The notes under the pieces: model-generated
What the model saw: only the letters and a program-made list of their open reading frames with translations
Told to the model about the DNA's origin: nothing
Database searches by the model: none
Made by a program: the position numbers and the translations under genes
Source of the DNA: Patescibacteria group bacterium
GTDB taxonomy: Bacteria; Patescibacteriota; Microgenomatia; UBA1406; GWC2-37-13
NCBI GenBank assembly: GCA_026415975.1
Contig: JAOAFZ010000002.1
Span: forward strand, 220,888-284,887
Reading direction: 5' to 3'
DNA: 64,000 nucleotides
Shown: one piece after another, positions 15,913-23,563 of the stretch
How positions within the stretch are numbered: the stretch's first letter is position 1
Layout: each line of letters begins with the position of its first letter

Positions 15913-17943
15913 TTATTCTAGGCCGGTAACCTCCTCGTCGTACTTGAACTCGAGGGCAGCCATAATCAGGCGGAAATCTTGGGCATCTACGATACCGTCA
16001 AGATTAAGATCTGCCACATCGAGAATGTTCTGTTCCTTGCTACCAAGATTGGAACGCACCACAGTTGCATCGATCGAATCTATAAACCCATCTTGCACAT
16101 TTCCCACGGGAAGGTCGCCCGCGAGCATATAAATCTTGGTGAAATCAAAGGTGTTTTCTCCTTCCTGAATGGTTATCTTACCCAGCGTACAGTAATATCT
16201 GCCGTCAACCACTTCGGTCGGAGCGTTATCACAGATCCGTTTCTGGAGGTGATGATCACCCTTTACAAAGATTGAGTACTCATTTCCGAAAGGTATATTA
16301 GAAAAATCAGCAGATCCCTGATATGTCATTATATTTCGATCTCCGCGACCCGCCTCGACAAAGTCAACGGTCTGATACACCGGCCTGGTGAGATACCTGT
16401 TTGCCAGCCCGATTTTAACTCTGATCGAAGGTTTGACTGGAGGGACATTTACCCCGATTCCATTAAATTTAACTTTCAGAGTTACCCGGGCAGCACCACT
16501 GCCTTGACAGGGAGTTGAGGCTTCACAACCGTTTGCCCAGTCACGATCACAGTTATACGTACCGGTTTTACAGAAACACTGTCCGTTAATACATTGTCCA
16601 TTTGCTTTACAATCGGCTTCGTTCCGGCACGACCCCTGACCATCATTCTTTTTACACCTTCCGTCGGTGTCGCAATAGTATCCAGGGGCACATGGAGTGT
16701 CTGCACGACAGGAACCTACTGGCTGACAGACTCTAGTAGCAGCATCGCAGGTATAACCGCTTGGACACCGTGCATCGGTGTCGTTACACTGGGGAGGGAA
16801 ACAGACTCCCTGCTTGCAGCTGTACCCTTCGGGGCATGGTCTGTTTGCATCGCAGTAGACCGGAAAACAACGATTATTCTGGCAGATGTAGCCGTTCTGA
16901 CATTGCTCGTTGTCCTGGCAGCTACCACCTGCGGGTACGCGTGTGGGCTCGGCATTACCAACGCAGATTCTGTCTCTACAGATACCGCTCTGGCACTGAG
17001 AGCCCGATGTACAAACACCCCCCGCCTGACATCTCCCCTGAACTTCACAGCCATTTGCCCAGTTATTGTCGCAGTTATTGTACCCGGTGTTACAGCTGCA
17101 GATATTCCCGGCATTACAGCTTGAATTAGCAGGACAATTCCCGGCTGCTGGAGCTTGTGTAACTGTAACTATTGGATTGGTTGGATCGGTGCACTGGAAG
17201 TTCTCTGAACATACCTTTCCCCCGGTGCAGTCCGCATTAGAAGTACACTGTACACTCGATGCATCTACAGTAAATTGAACCACACAGCGCGCCTCAGGAA
17301 GGGAAAACTGCTTGGTAGATGAATTTCCGAAGTATCCGTTTACCTGGATTCGAGTAGCAATCTGATTTACCTTTTGGTTCGCATTATTCACATTCTGGTC
17401 TTTGACAATAAAGAACTCCCAGGGAATCTCAAGAGTATGAGAGGATTTTGCACTCACGGTCCCGCTTGAGTAAATCAAATGATAATTTCCATCCTGCTGA
17501 CGAACGCCTGCCGGCTGTCCGAACTTATCTAAGTGAGCTTTGGGAACACGAATTTCTTTCGGGTTCGAATCCGGGGGGGTAGGATACGGGTTCCCAATGT
17601 TATACATGGCTGCAATAAACTCTGTTACGTTGGTATTTGAGTTTAAAGTAATCCGCGCTTTCTGCCCTGGTCTCAGAACGTTTGAATTGGTTGCTTTACC
17701 ATCGGCATCAACTATCACTACACTTGATGCAGAACACCAGGTGTTGCGACAGTTTTTCCCTCCGGAATACCCGCTAGAAACGAATCCCAGCGGACTCTGC
17801 ACACAGACTCCCCCGGGACCAAGGCACTGTGCATCTGCGGTGCAGGATTTATCCACCTGGGCAGCAACCGGGCGGGGAGCAAATACAAGCTGAAATGCGA
17901 AAACTGATAAGAGTGCAATTCTGTATAGATATAGATATTTCAT
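15913..17943 (-). CDS. secreted Cys-rich protein with C-terminal dockerin
   Basis: 676 residues from the ATG at 17943. A signal peptide ends near ...APRPVAAQ. An N-terminal domain of ~220 residues follows, then about seven tandem Cys-rich repeats (pattern CxxxxxCxxGYxCxxxxCxP), a beta domain, and a dockerin made of two EF-like loops (GNVQDGFIDSIDATVV and DLNLDGIVDAQDFRLIMAAL). The dockerin should bind cohesins, and three cohesin-like proteins are encoded next to it. The many Cys need oxidative folding. The frame is open further upstream to 18012 but overlaps the preceding gene. Confidence 0.85.
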   Translation of the reverse strand: MKYLYLYRIALLSVFAFQLVFAPRPVAAQVDKSCTADAQCLGPGGVCVQSPLGFVSSGYSGGKNCRNTWCSASSVVIVDADGKATNSNVLRPGQKARITLNSNTNVTEFIAAMYNIGNPYPTPPDSNPKEIRVPKAHLDKFGQPAGVRQQDGNYHLIYSSGTVSAKSSHTLEIPWEFFIVKDQNVNNANQKVNQIATRIQVNGYFGNSSTKQFSLPEARCVVQFTVDASSVQCTSNADCTGGKVCSENFQCTDPTNPIVTVTQAPAAGNCPANSSCNAGNICSCNTGYNNCDNNWANGCEVQGRCQAGGVCTSGSQCQSGICRDRICVGNAEPTRVPAGGSCQDNEQCQNGYICQNNRCFPVYCDANRPCPEGYSCKQGVCFPPQCNDTDARCPSGYTCDAATRVCQPVGSCRADTPCAPGYYCDTDGRCKKNDGQGSCRNEADCKANGQCINGQCFCKTGTYNCDRDWANGCEASTPCQGSGAARVTLKVKFNGIGVNVPPVKPSIRVKIGLANRYLTRPVYQTVDFVEAGRGDRNIMTYQGSADFSNIPFGNEYSIFVKGDHHLQKRICDNAPTEVVDGRYYCTLGKITIQEGENTFDFTKIYMLAGDLPVGNVQDGFIDSIDATVVRSNLGSKEQNILDVADLNLDGIVDAQDFRLIMAALEFKYDEEVTGLE

Positions 17944-17945
17944 AA

Positions 17946-18827
17946 TCAGGAAACCGGCATTTCCCTGCCGGGGAGAACTGATACCGGTACCGGTGCCGTA
18001 TCGGGCAGGCACGTCGAGGTGTTGCTACAGGTCGGATTTGGTGCAATCGTTATTGTCGGTGACGGGCCGACATCCGTCGCCGGAGTCGGAGTAGGCTGTG
18101 TGGTAGGAGACGGGCCGTCCGTTGGGGACGGTCTGGCTGCTTCGCCGATCTGCACCAATGCTTGCGTCGATGAACCGGCTCCGATGGAATAGGAAACCGG
18201 CTCGCCTGTAGTACCTCCGGGTCCGACTATCTCCATCGTATTGGGAGTCAGATTAAATGCCACACTCCCGTCGGCTGCTGCTCTAAACTTCACTTTCACC
18301 AGTACCCGCTGGGCCAGCTGCGACTCCGGTTTTAGTGAAGATAGAACCAGCCGGTATTGCCCTGCTGTAGAACCGGTCTGTGCTGTGTAGGTTTCCAGTA
18401 CCTTTGTATCGAAGTAGTTTGTCTCAGACTTCCCTACCTCGGCACTTTCGAAGCCGTTTGTTACGTATTCGACAACGTTTTTTCCCGCTGTAACAGGCGT
18501 TTCCCGGATTGTCATCCTCAGATCGAGTTGAGATACTTTTTTCCCGGCGGGTGCAGAAAAGAGGACATTGACCGTAAACTCTTCCCCGCTGGCAACCCTA
18601 TCTTTTGATGCACCGGTGGTGACAGTTATAGTCTCGGTGCTTGCCCGGGTCCCGACCAAGTACTGGCCGACAAAGCTGTAGATTACACCGAGAGTTATCG
18701 ATGCTACAGCCGAGAACATAAAGATGCGTACAAGGTGCGAACCGGGATCAAATTGCTGCTTTATACCATCAGAGGAGAGAGCTTCACGAAGAAAAGTTTT
18801 CCACTGTTTCATTGAATAGGATTTCAT
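17946..18827 (-). CDS. membrane-anchored cohesin-like protein with Pro/Thr tail
   Basis: 293 residues. Basic N-terminus, helix at about 34-58, TRAS at 60-63, a cohesin-like domain at ~64-215 (TASGEEFTVNVLFSA-like segment, SQLDLRMTIRE, VLVKVKFRAAADGSVAF), then a Pro/Thr/Ser tail with CSNTSTC. The next gene, encoding the dockerin protein, begins 2 nt after this stop, so coupling is very likely. First gene of the cohesin/dockerin/FN3 run read leftward. Confidence 0.7.
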   Translation of the reverse strand: MKSYSMKQWKTFLREALSSDGIKQQFDPGSHLVRIFMFSAVASITLGVIYSFVGQYLVGTRASTETITVTTGASKDRVASGEEFTVNVLFSAPAGKKVSQLDLRMTIRETPVTAGKNVVEYVTNGFESAEVGKSETNYFDTKVLETYTAQTGSTAGQYRLVLSSLKPESQLAQRVLVKVKFRAAADGSVAFNLTPNTMEIVGPGGTTGEPVSYSIGAGSSTQALVQIGEAARPSPTDGPSPTTQPTPTPATDVGPSPTITIAPNPTCSNTSTCLPDTAPVPVSVLPGREMPVS

Positions 18828-19035
18828 GCCTGTATACGTTAATTGTAGTTTGTTCTTTCAAGAACTACAAGTGCATTTTAAATGCCTTATCTTACCCGCA
18901 TAAATACGCTTTTTTCATGATTCTCTTGGTTCAATTTCCTTATACAGTAGTTCCGGATGGACAAAGGAGAACCGGATCGCAGGGAGCTTGATTGCACCAT
19001 TGTTTTTAACACGGAAGAATCCTGCCTGAACCATT

Positions 19036-19332
19036 TCATATAACTTTAAGAAACCGGAAAAGAATGAAACTGATGAAAAAGAATAATATGACCTGAAAAA
19101 TGGGGAGATATAAACTGAGAAACAGCGTGACCAGGGCGAGTACAAAGAATGATTCATTATGAATTGCAGGCAACAGTCCTTTTGTAATAAGGATTAGGAC
19201 TATCAAGGTAAGGAGCGTTTTGGGATCAAACCACCATATTTCCCACCCGAAAAAAAGTGCTACTCCAAGGAGGAGCGCTGCAAGGATTAAAAAGATTTCT
19301 TTGGTGTTGAAATAAAAAGGTCCGAGATACAT
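19036..19332 (-). CDS. small hydrophobic membrane protein
   Basis: 98 residues, about three or four hydrophobic helices, no motif I recognise. Right before its stop the sequence can be read one frame over into a further 39-residue soluble stretch (to 18915, ending EIEPRES) that looks protein-like, so a frameshift may have split a longer gene; see findings. Lies just downstream of the gene at 19345. Confidence 0.5.
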   Translation of the reverse strand: MYLGPFYFNTKEIFLILAALLLGVALFFGWEIWWFDPKTLLTLIVLILITKGLLPAIHNESFFVLALVTLFLSLYLPIFQVILFFFISFILFRFLKVI

Positions 19333-19344
19333 AGGGTGATTGTA

Positions 19345-19842
19345 CTAATTTTCTACTGTTTGTCGCAATATTTCATCAATAATGTCCGGTGATGGCTCTC
19401 CCTGATCTACGGGAATACTTATCGTTACTTCTTTCCCGTCTACAATACCTGAATATTCTTTCCACCGGATCTGATCATGTGCCGCCTCCATGTACCTAAC
19501 TTGCTCTGTTTCCCGGACATACATACCTGGTGCGATTTCCTGGACCGGTGCATCTTTCAGCTCGGGATCCTGTTTAAGCAGAGCGTCAGCAGCACGGGAA
19601 CTGTTCCACTGCAAAATTTCCCCCACCACAGGAAGCGCATCGACGATTTGAGCCGGATCATTTCGTAATCCTTGCAGGCGCTCGGCCATATAGTTTCCCA
19701 GGTTGCGCCGTACTGTCGGGTTCTCGTATGGGTAAAGTTCATTTATCGCTATAGTCGATAGCCAGAATGCGATGCTCATACCAGCAAGTATTTTCACTGC
19801 AGTGCGGATCTGATGTGGTTTCAGGGATATTCGAGGAATCAT
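19345..19842 (-). CDS. exported or membrane-anchored hypothetical protein
   Basis: 165 residues from the ATG at 19842. One N-terminal helix at about 15-33 followed by a soluble domain rich in charged residues. Not recognised. Its ATG overlaps the TGA stop of the large surface-protein gene upstream as ATGA (19839-19842), which indicates translational coupling and supports this start over the one at 19893. Confidence 0.65.
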   Translation of the reverse strand: MIPRISLKPHQIRTAVKILAGMSIAFWLSTIAINELYPYENPTVRRNLGNYMAERLQGLRNDPAQIVDALPVVGEILQWNSSRAADALLKQDPELKDAPVQEIAPGMYVRETEQVRYMEAAHDQIRWKEYSGIVDGKEVTISIPVDQGEPSPDIIDEILRQTVEN

Positions 19843-21968
19843 CGAGTGTCTTTGGTTATATTTCCAACGTATAATGGCCACTTTTTGGAACAATCTACCG
19901 AAAACTTATACGTATACTGGTTACTCCATGGGAACGATACGTTGACAAGAACATTTCGAGTAGTGTGGCGATTTTCTGGCGCGGAGCAGAAGTTTTTTAC
20001 AATGCGGGAATCGGTATATGAGTCGCCAACTTCAAGGCGTCTGTTAATGTTGGACGCTCGGTACTGTGTACTACCATGGCACAAAAAGCCGGTTCTATCA
20101 GCTATACACATCCATTCCAGCGTAAATGGTGTAAAGTTATTCTGCACTTTGAAACCTACCGAAGATGGAGGCGGCGGTGCTTTCATATCAATCTCGGCAG
20201 TACAGGTTCCGGGTCCGGCTATGACTACATTTTCCTCTACAGTCAACCCGTCCTTGGCAGCTTTTATCCGAATGCTTCCTGCCGGACGGCTTCCTTCCCA
20301 GGTTTTTGACCCGCTCACATCGGTCGTTCCGTAGGCTACAAGCGATCCTTGAGTTACAACCAGCCGGGCACCTTCCACCGCGTCTGATCCGTTCTTAACG
20401 CGAATAGTTAGCGAGTTGCATGAGCTAGTATTCGTACTGCCAGTACCACCGCCACCCGTTGCCTTGGGCACGCACTTGAAACAGCCATTTCCCTGGTTTT
20501 CACAGGAATGGGTATCCTTAGCACAATTTGAATCACAGAATTCGCGGGAAACAGTACCGTTCCCGCATTGTTGTTGTTGGCCCGAGTTGTTGCCGTTGTT
20601 CTCCCGAAGCATGCGGATATCGAAATTACAGATTCGACCTGTCACATCATCAAAAGAATATTGGGGAGTAAACGTGCTATCAAACCGCTGATATCCGGCC
20701 GATGAAGCTTGCACGCGCACAGTGGAGCCCTCATCGTAAAGCAGCGTCGAGCGTTTCGCGTTTCCAACTATCGTGTCCGCATCTTGCATTACATCACCAC
20801 CTCTCCCCTGCTGCTGGAATGCTATGTTCACTTTTTGAATATCAATTTTTGCTGATGAGGCATTATCCGTCGCGGTGGCAAGAATGCGACACTGTTTTGC
20901 GGGAGGTCCAGAAGAACCTGTTCCTCCCTCGTTCCCCCCCCTTGACGCTAGGGTAACCGTTGCACTACACTGCGTTGGTCCACTGATCTGGCGGGTGAAC
21001 GATTCACTGTCGCTTCCGCTGGTAACTACAATCTGGATATTTCCTGCCTTCCAACCCTCCGATAGAGTTACGATGACTTTTCCATCGCTACCCGTTTGAC
21101 CACGCCGGGTAGATCCAGACTGGGTTACCGCAACATTTACCTGGGGAACGGCCTTACCGTCCCTGTTTACTGTGACTGATATCCGCGAACAGGAGGTGTT
21201 CGTGCCTGCACCGGTATCGTTTCCCCCGGTGCTTGGCGTTGGGTTATTGTTCCCGGTATTGCTCGGAGTTGGGTTTGTATTTCCCCCGGTATTTGGCGGT
21301 GGGTTATTGCTCCCGCCACTCCTCGGAGTTGGGTTTGTATTCCCTCCGGTGCTTGGCGTTGGGTTATTGTTCCCGGTATTGCCAGAGTTACCTCCGCTGT
21401 CGCCATCGCAGGGTTTCTGGCGGTTATATGTTTCGTACCGGTCGGAACAATCATCGTTGTAATATATATCTACTTTGAACCGGCGAGGCTTTTCGGTAAA
21501 GTCGTCACAGTAGCTTCCCTTGAAGGCTCCCGGGGTACAGCTTGCACGAGAGCCGCCCCCTGCAGGTGGCTGGTTTCCGCCGCTGGTGGTGTTGCCGCTG
21601 CCTCCGCCGGTACCGATATACTGCAACATCATGCACCGTGGTTTTGTATAGTTTTCAAACCCGTAACACCAGGCGCTCGTCTCCGCCTGAACGTATCTGT
21701 CGGTACTCCGGGGACAGGAATTTGCCCGAGCGCCGCTGCAATCATTCGCACAATCCGCCCTCCAGCGGTAGCCGGCAGGCGCATTCACAGGCGGATACTC
21801 TTGGCATGGCCCCAAATATTCAGCCGCGCGTGTGGCACTGGAGGTTCGCATCGTCTGGGTCATGCCCGCAACGGCAAGGATAAGAAGCGAAAGAAGAAGG
21901 AACACGGTCACTGCAGCATACACGGACAGATGTCGTCTTGCATGACGTTTTGCATGATGTTTGATCAT
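19839..21968 (-). CDS. large Cys-rich exported protein with carboxypeptidase-regulatory-like domains
   Basis: 709 residues from the ATG at 21968. Basic N-terminus, one helix at about 10-32, a Cys-rich N-terminal domain, a disordered spacer of Asn/Pro/Thr/Gly repeats (PTPSTGGN-type), and three Ig-like domains that start with a Cys and resemble carboxypeptidase-regulatory/PEGA folds (RISVTVNRDGKAVPQVNV; LTIRVKNGSDAVEGARLVV). A CENQGNGCFKC module sits between them. It ends with a Cys-containing domain. Likely an exposed adhesin or scaffold. Overlaps the next gene by four bases. Confidence 0.75.
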   Translation of the reverse strand: MIKHHAKRHARRHLSVYAAVTVFLLLSLLILAVAGMTQTMRTSSATRAAEYLGPCQEYPPVNAPAGYRWRADCANDCSGARANSCPRSTDRYVQAETSAWCYGFENYTKPRCMMLQYIGTGGGSGNTTSGGNQPPAGGGSRASCTPGAFKGSYCDDFTEKPRRFKVDIYYNDDCSDRYETYNRQKPCDGDSGGNSGNTGNNNPTPSTGGNTNPTPRSGGSNNPPPNTGGNTNPTPSNTGNNNPTPSTGGNDTGAGTNTSCSRISVTVNRDGKAVPQVNVAVTQSGSTRRGQTGSDGKVIVTLSEGWKAGNIQIVVTSGSDSESFTRQISGPTQCSATVTLASRGGNEGGTGSSGPPAKQCRILATATDNASSAKIDIQKVNIAFQQQGRGGDVMQDADTIVGNAKRSTLLYDEGSTVRVQASSAGYQRFDSTFTPQYSFDDVTGRICNFDIRMLRENNGNNSGQQQQCGNGTVSREFCDSNCAKDTHSCENQGNGCFKCVPKATGGGGTGSTNTSSCNSLTIRVKNGSDAVEGARLVVTQGSLVAYGTTDVSGSKTWEGSRPAGSIRIKAAKDGLTVEENVVIAGPGTCTAEIDMKAPPPPSSVGFKVQNNFTPFTLEWMCIADRTGFLCHGSTQYRASNINRRLEVGDSYTDSRIVKNFCSAPENRHTTRNVLVNVSFPWSNQYTYKFSVDCSKKWPLYVGNITKDTR
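21232..21382. repeat. in-frame minisatellite in the surface-protein gene
   Basis: Five imperfect tandem units of about 27-33 bp (for example ggcgttgggttattgttccc), encoding the Asn/Pro/Thr/Gly spacer of the protein at 19839-21968. Length changes in whole units would keep the frame. Confidence 0.75.
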
Positions 21969-22096
21969 GATTGTCCTACTATACACTTTTCTCCGTTTTA
22001 GTTACAAGTCGAAACAGTGTATGCTCTATCCGGGGACAGCCCGGAGTGGGTTTTAGTCTTCAATCCGCCATAATTCCCGTATTTGTATATCGTCCG

Positions 22097-22125
22097 TTGA
22101 CATTACCCCTAAACAGCTCTATAAT
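22097..22125 (+). promoter_or_regulatory. consensus sigma70 promoter
   Basis: Perfect TTGACA (22097-22102), 17-nt spacer, perfect TATAAT (22120-22125). The ATG of the HTH gene begins 7 nt later, at the expected transcription start. This is the clearest single case of a leaderless gene in the window. Confidence 0.88.
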
Positions 22126-22132
22126 ACAGACC

Positions 22133-22357
22133 ATGCCAAAGATAAGCAAACAGGAGCAAACACTAACGATCGACACTTTACCTGATCTTCTTACGATAGG
22201 AGAGGTTGCCCAGCTTCTGCGTGTATCGCCCCTTACGATTAAACGCTGGGGAAAGAAAGGCAAGCTTCCTGCGATCCGGATTAACTCCCGGGGTGATCGC
22301 CGCTACAAAAAGGAGGTAGTGTTGCGTCTTATCGGGGTTGAAGAATCGGAGGAATAA
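22133..22357 (+). CDS. small MerR/excisionase-type HTH DNA-binding protein
   Basis: 74 residues. The HTH_17 core reads LLTIGEVAQLLRVSPLTIKRWGKKGKLPAIRINSRGDRRY split over helix-turn-helix and wing (about 18-57). Such proteins bind DNA as excisionases or small regulators; no integrase is nearby, so regulation is more likely. The start codon is fixed by the perfect promoter 7 nt upstream. Confidence 0.85.
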   Translation: MPKISKQEQTLTIDTLPDLLTIGEVAQLLRVSPLTIKRWGKKGKLPAIRINSRGDRRYKKEVVLRLIGVEESEE

Positions 22358-22373
22358 CGGGTAGCATGTACTC

Positions 22374-23048
22374 ATGCTCCCCTGGCTTCCCATCGTCTTC
22401 CTGGCTCTAGTAACGCTCCAGTTTTTTCTGGTCTCGCGTTCCGTGAACGCATTATACCGCCTTCTCGCGTTCTTCCTCCCGCATCCACTCCCCTATGTTG
22501 CCATCGCGATTCTGTTTTTTCCCGGGACTGTGGTGCACGAATTCGCGCATTTTGCTACCGCGGCGGTCTTGTTTTTACCGCTTGGCGGGATACACTTTCT
22601 GCCCTCTTGGAACCATGGGAGCTTGACGCTTGGCTACGTAACCTACGGGAGGAAAGATTTCGTGCGCGGGTTCCTGGTCGGGGCAGCGCCCCTGCCTACC
22701 GGACTGGGCACGCTGTGGGTACTCTTTACCAACTACACTTGGTTCGCGTCCAGCTGGTGGGGTCTGCTGCTGGTCGGATACCTCACGTTCGCAATAACCT
22801 CTACCATGTTCTACTCCGCGAGCGACATGAAGGATGCGGGCGCATTCACCCTACTCGCGGTTCTCCTGTACGGATTACTCCGTCTCGTGGGAATTGCACC
22901 TGAAGCGTATCTTGCCGGTGCGGCCGGCGGGCTTGGGATCGCGGCACTCGCGAGCAGTGTCCTGATCGGGATTTCGGTCTTCCTGGGGATTTCGGCAGTC
23001 ATCCACCTGACACTCATCGCGGTGGGACGAATGGTGCTGGGGAGCTAA
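22374..23048 (+). CDS. M50-like multi-pass membrane protein with HEFAH
   Basis: 224 residues, six or more hydrophobic segments. VVHEFAHFATAAVLF (about 49-63) contains an HExxH zinc motif inside a membrane helix, as in M50 peptidases. The usual second motif (NxxPxxxxDG) is not evident, though SASDMKDAG supplies acidic residues. It may be a divergent intramembrane protease or an inactive relative. Lies 16 nt after the HTH gene and is probably cotranscribed. Confidence 0.6.
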   Translation: MLPWLPIVFLALVTLQFFLVSRSVNALYRLLAFFLPHPLPYVAIAILFFPGTVVHEFAHFATAAVLFLPLGGIHFLPSWNHGSLTLGYVTYGRKDFVRGFLVGAAPLPTGLGTLWVLFTNYTWFASSWWGLLLVGYLTFAITSTMFYSASDMKDAGAFTLLAVLLYGLLRLVGIAPEAYLAGAAGGLGIAALASSVLIGISVFLGISAVIHLTLIAVGRMVLGS

Positions 23049-23143
23049 ATTGGCATATCGTTATCATCCCGGCTCCTCAGGCATTCCTTTAACCTTCAGA
23101 CAAAACTATGTCATTATTGTCCCTGTTATATCTAATCTCTTGG

Positions 23144-23186
23144 TAACTTCGCACCTTGTGCTCTCTAGTAGTGATACGCGAAGTTA
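23144..23186. repeat. 9-bp inverted repeat in intergenic spacer
   Basis: TAACTTCGC (23144-23152) and GCGAAGTTA (23178-23186) are exact inverse copies separated by 25 nt. No T-run follows, so it is more likely a protein-binding or RNA-stem site than a terminator. Confidence 0.45.
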
Positions 23187-23235
23187 ATGTATAGCAGGTT
23201 TGCTTTTCTATTTTTGTTATGTTACATTTTCGTAT

Positions 23236-23562
23236 ATGTCTGCGACTCCCCTCGACACTCAAAAGCTTGAGGAGCTTTACAACAAAATCTCCAACTACGA
23301 AAAGCTGGTGGCGGAGCGCTTAATAACGGCCTACGAATCGAAAGAAATCGATTACGATGAAATGAAGCGTCTAGCGAACTACTTGTTCAAGCGCATGCCG
23401 AAAGTAAAAAATCATGACGACTTCGTGGCCGTTCTCGAGTACATGTCGATACACAACCCCATCTTCCGGCAGATCCTAGTTATGGAGAGCACGGACAACT
23501 ACCAGCAAGACGAGAAGGAAATGATCGAGAAGCTAGAATCCATTATTTCTCAATTTAAATAA
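23236..23562 (+). CDS. hypothetical helical protein
   Basis: 108 residues, predicted all-helical and charged, no recognised family. The ATG at 23236 is preceded by TACATT (23223-23228) at 7 nt. The next gene starts 1 nt after its stop, so the two are translated as a unit. Confidence 0.65.
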   Translation: MSATPLDTQKLEELYNKISNYEKLVAERLITAYESKEIDYDEMKRLANYLFKRMPKVKNHDDFVAVLEYMSIHNPIFRQILVMESTDNYQQDEKEMIEKLESIISQFK

Positions 23563-23563
23563 T

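Noticed and set aside
21232..21382. Possible CRISPR-like repeats
   Set aside because: The repeats are contiguous, imperfect, in frame and encode a Pro/Asn/Thr spacer; there are no unique spacers and no cas genes.
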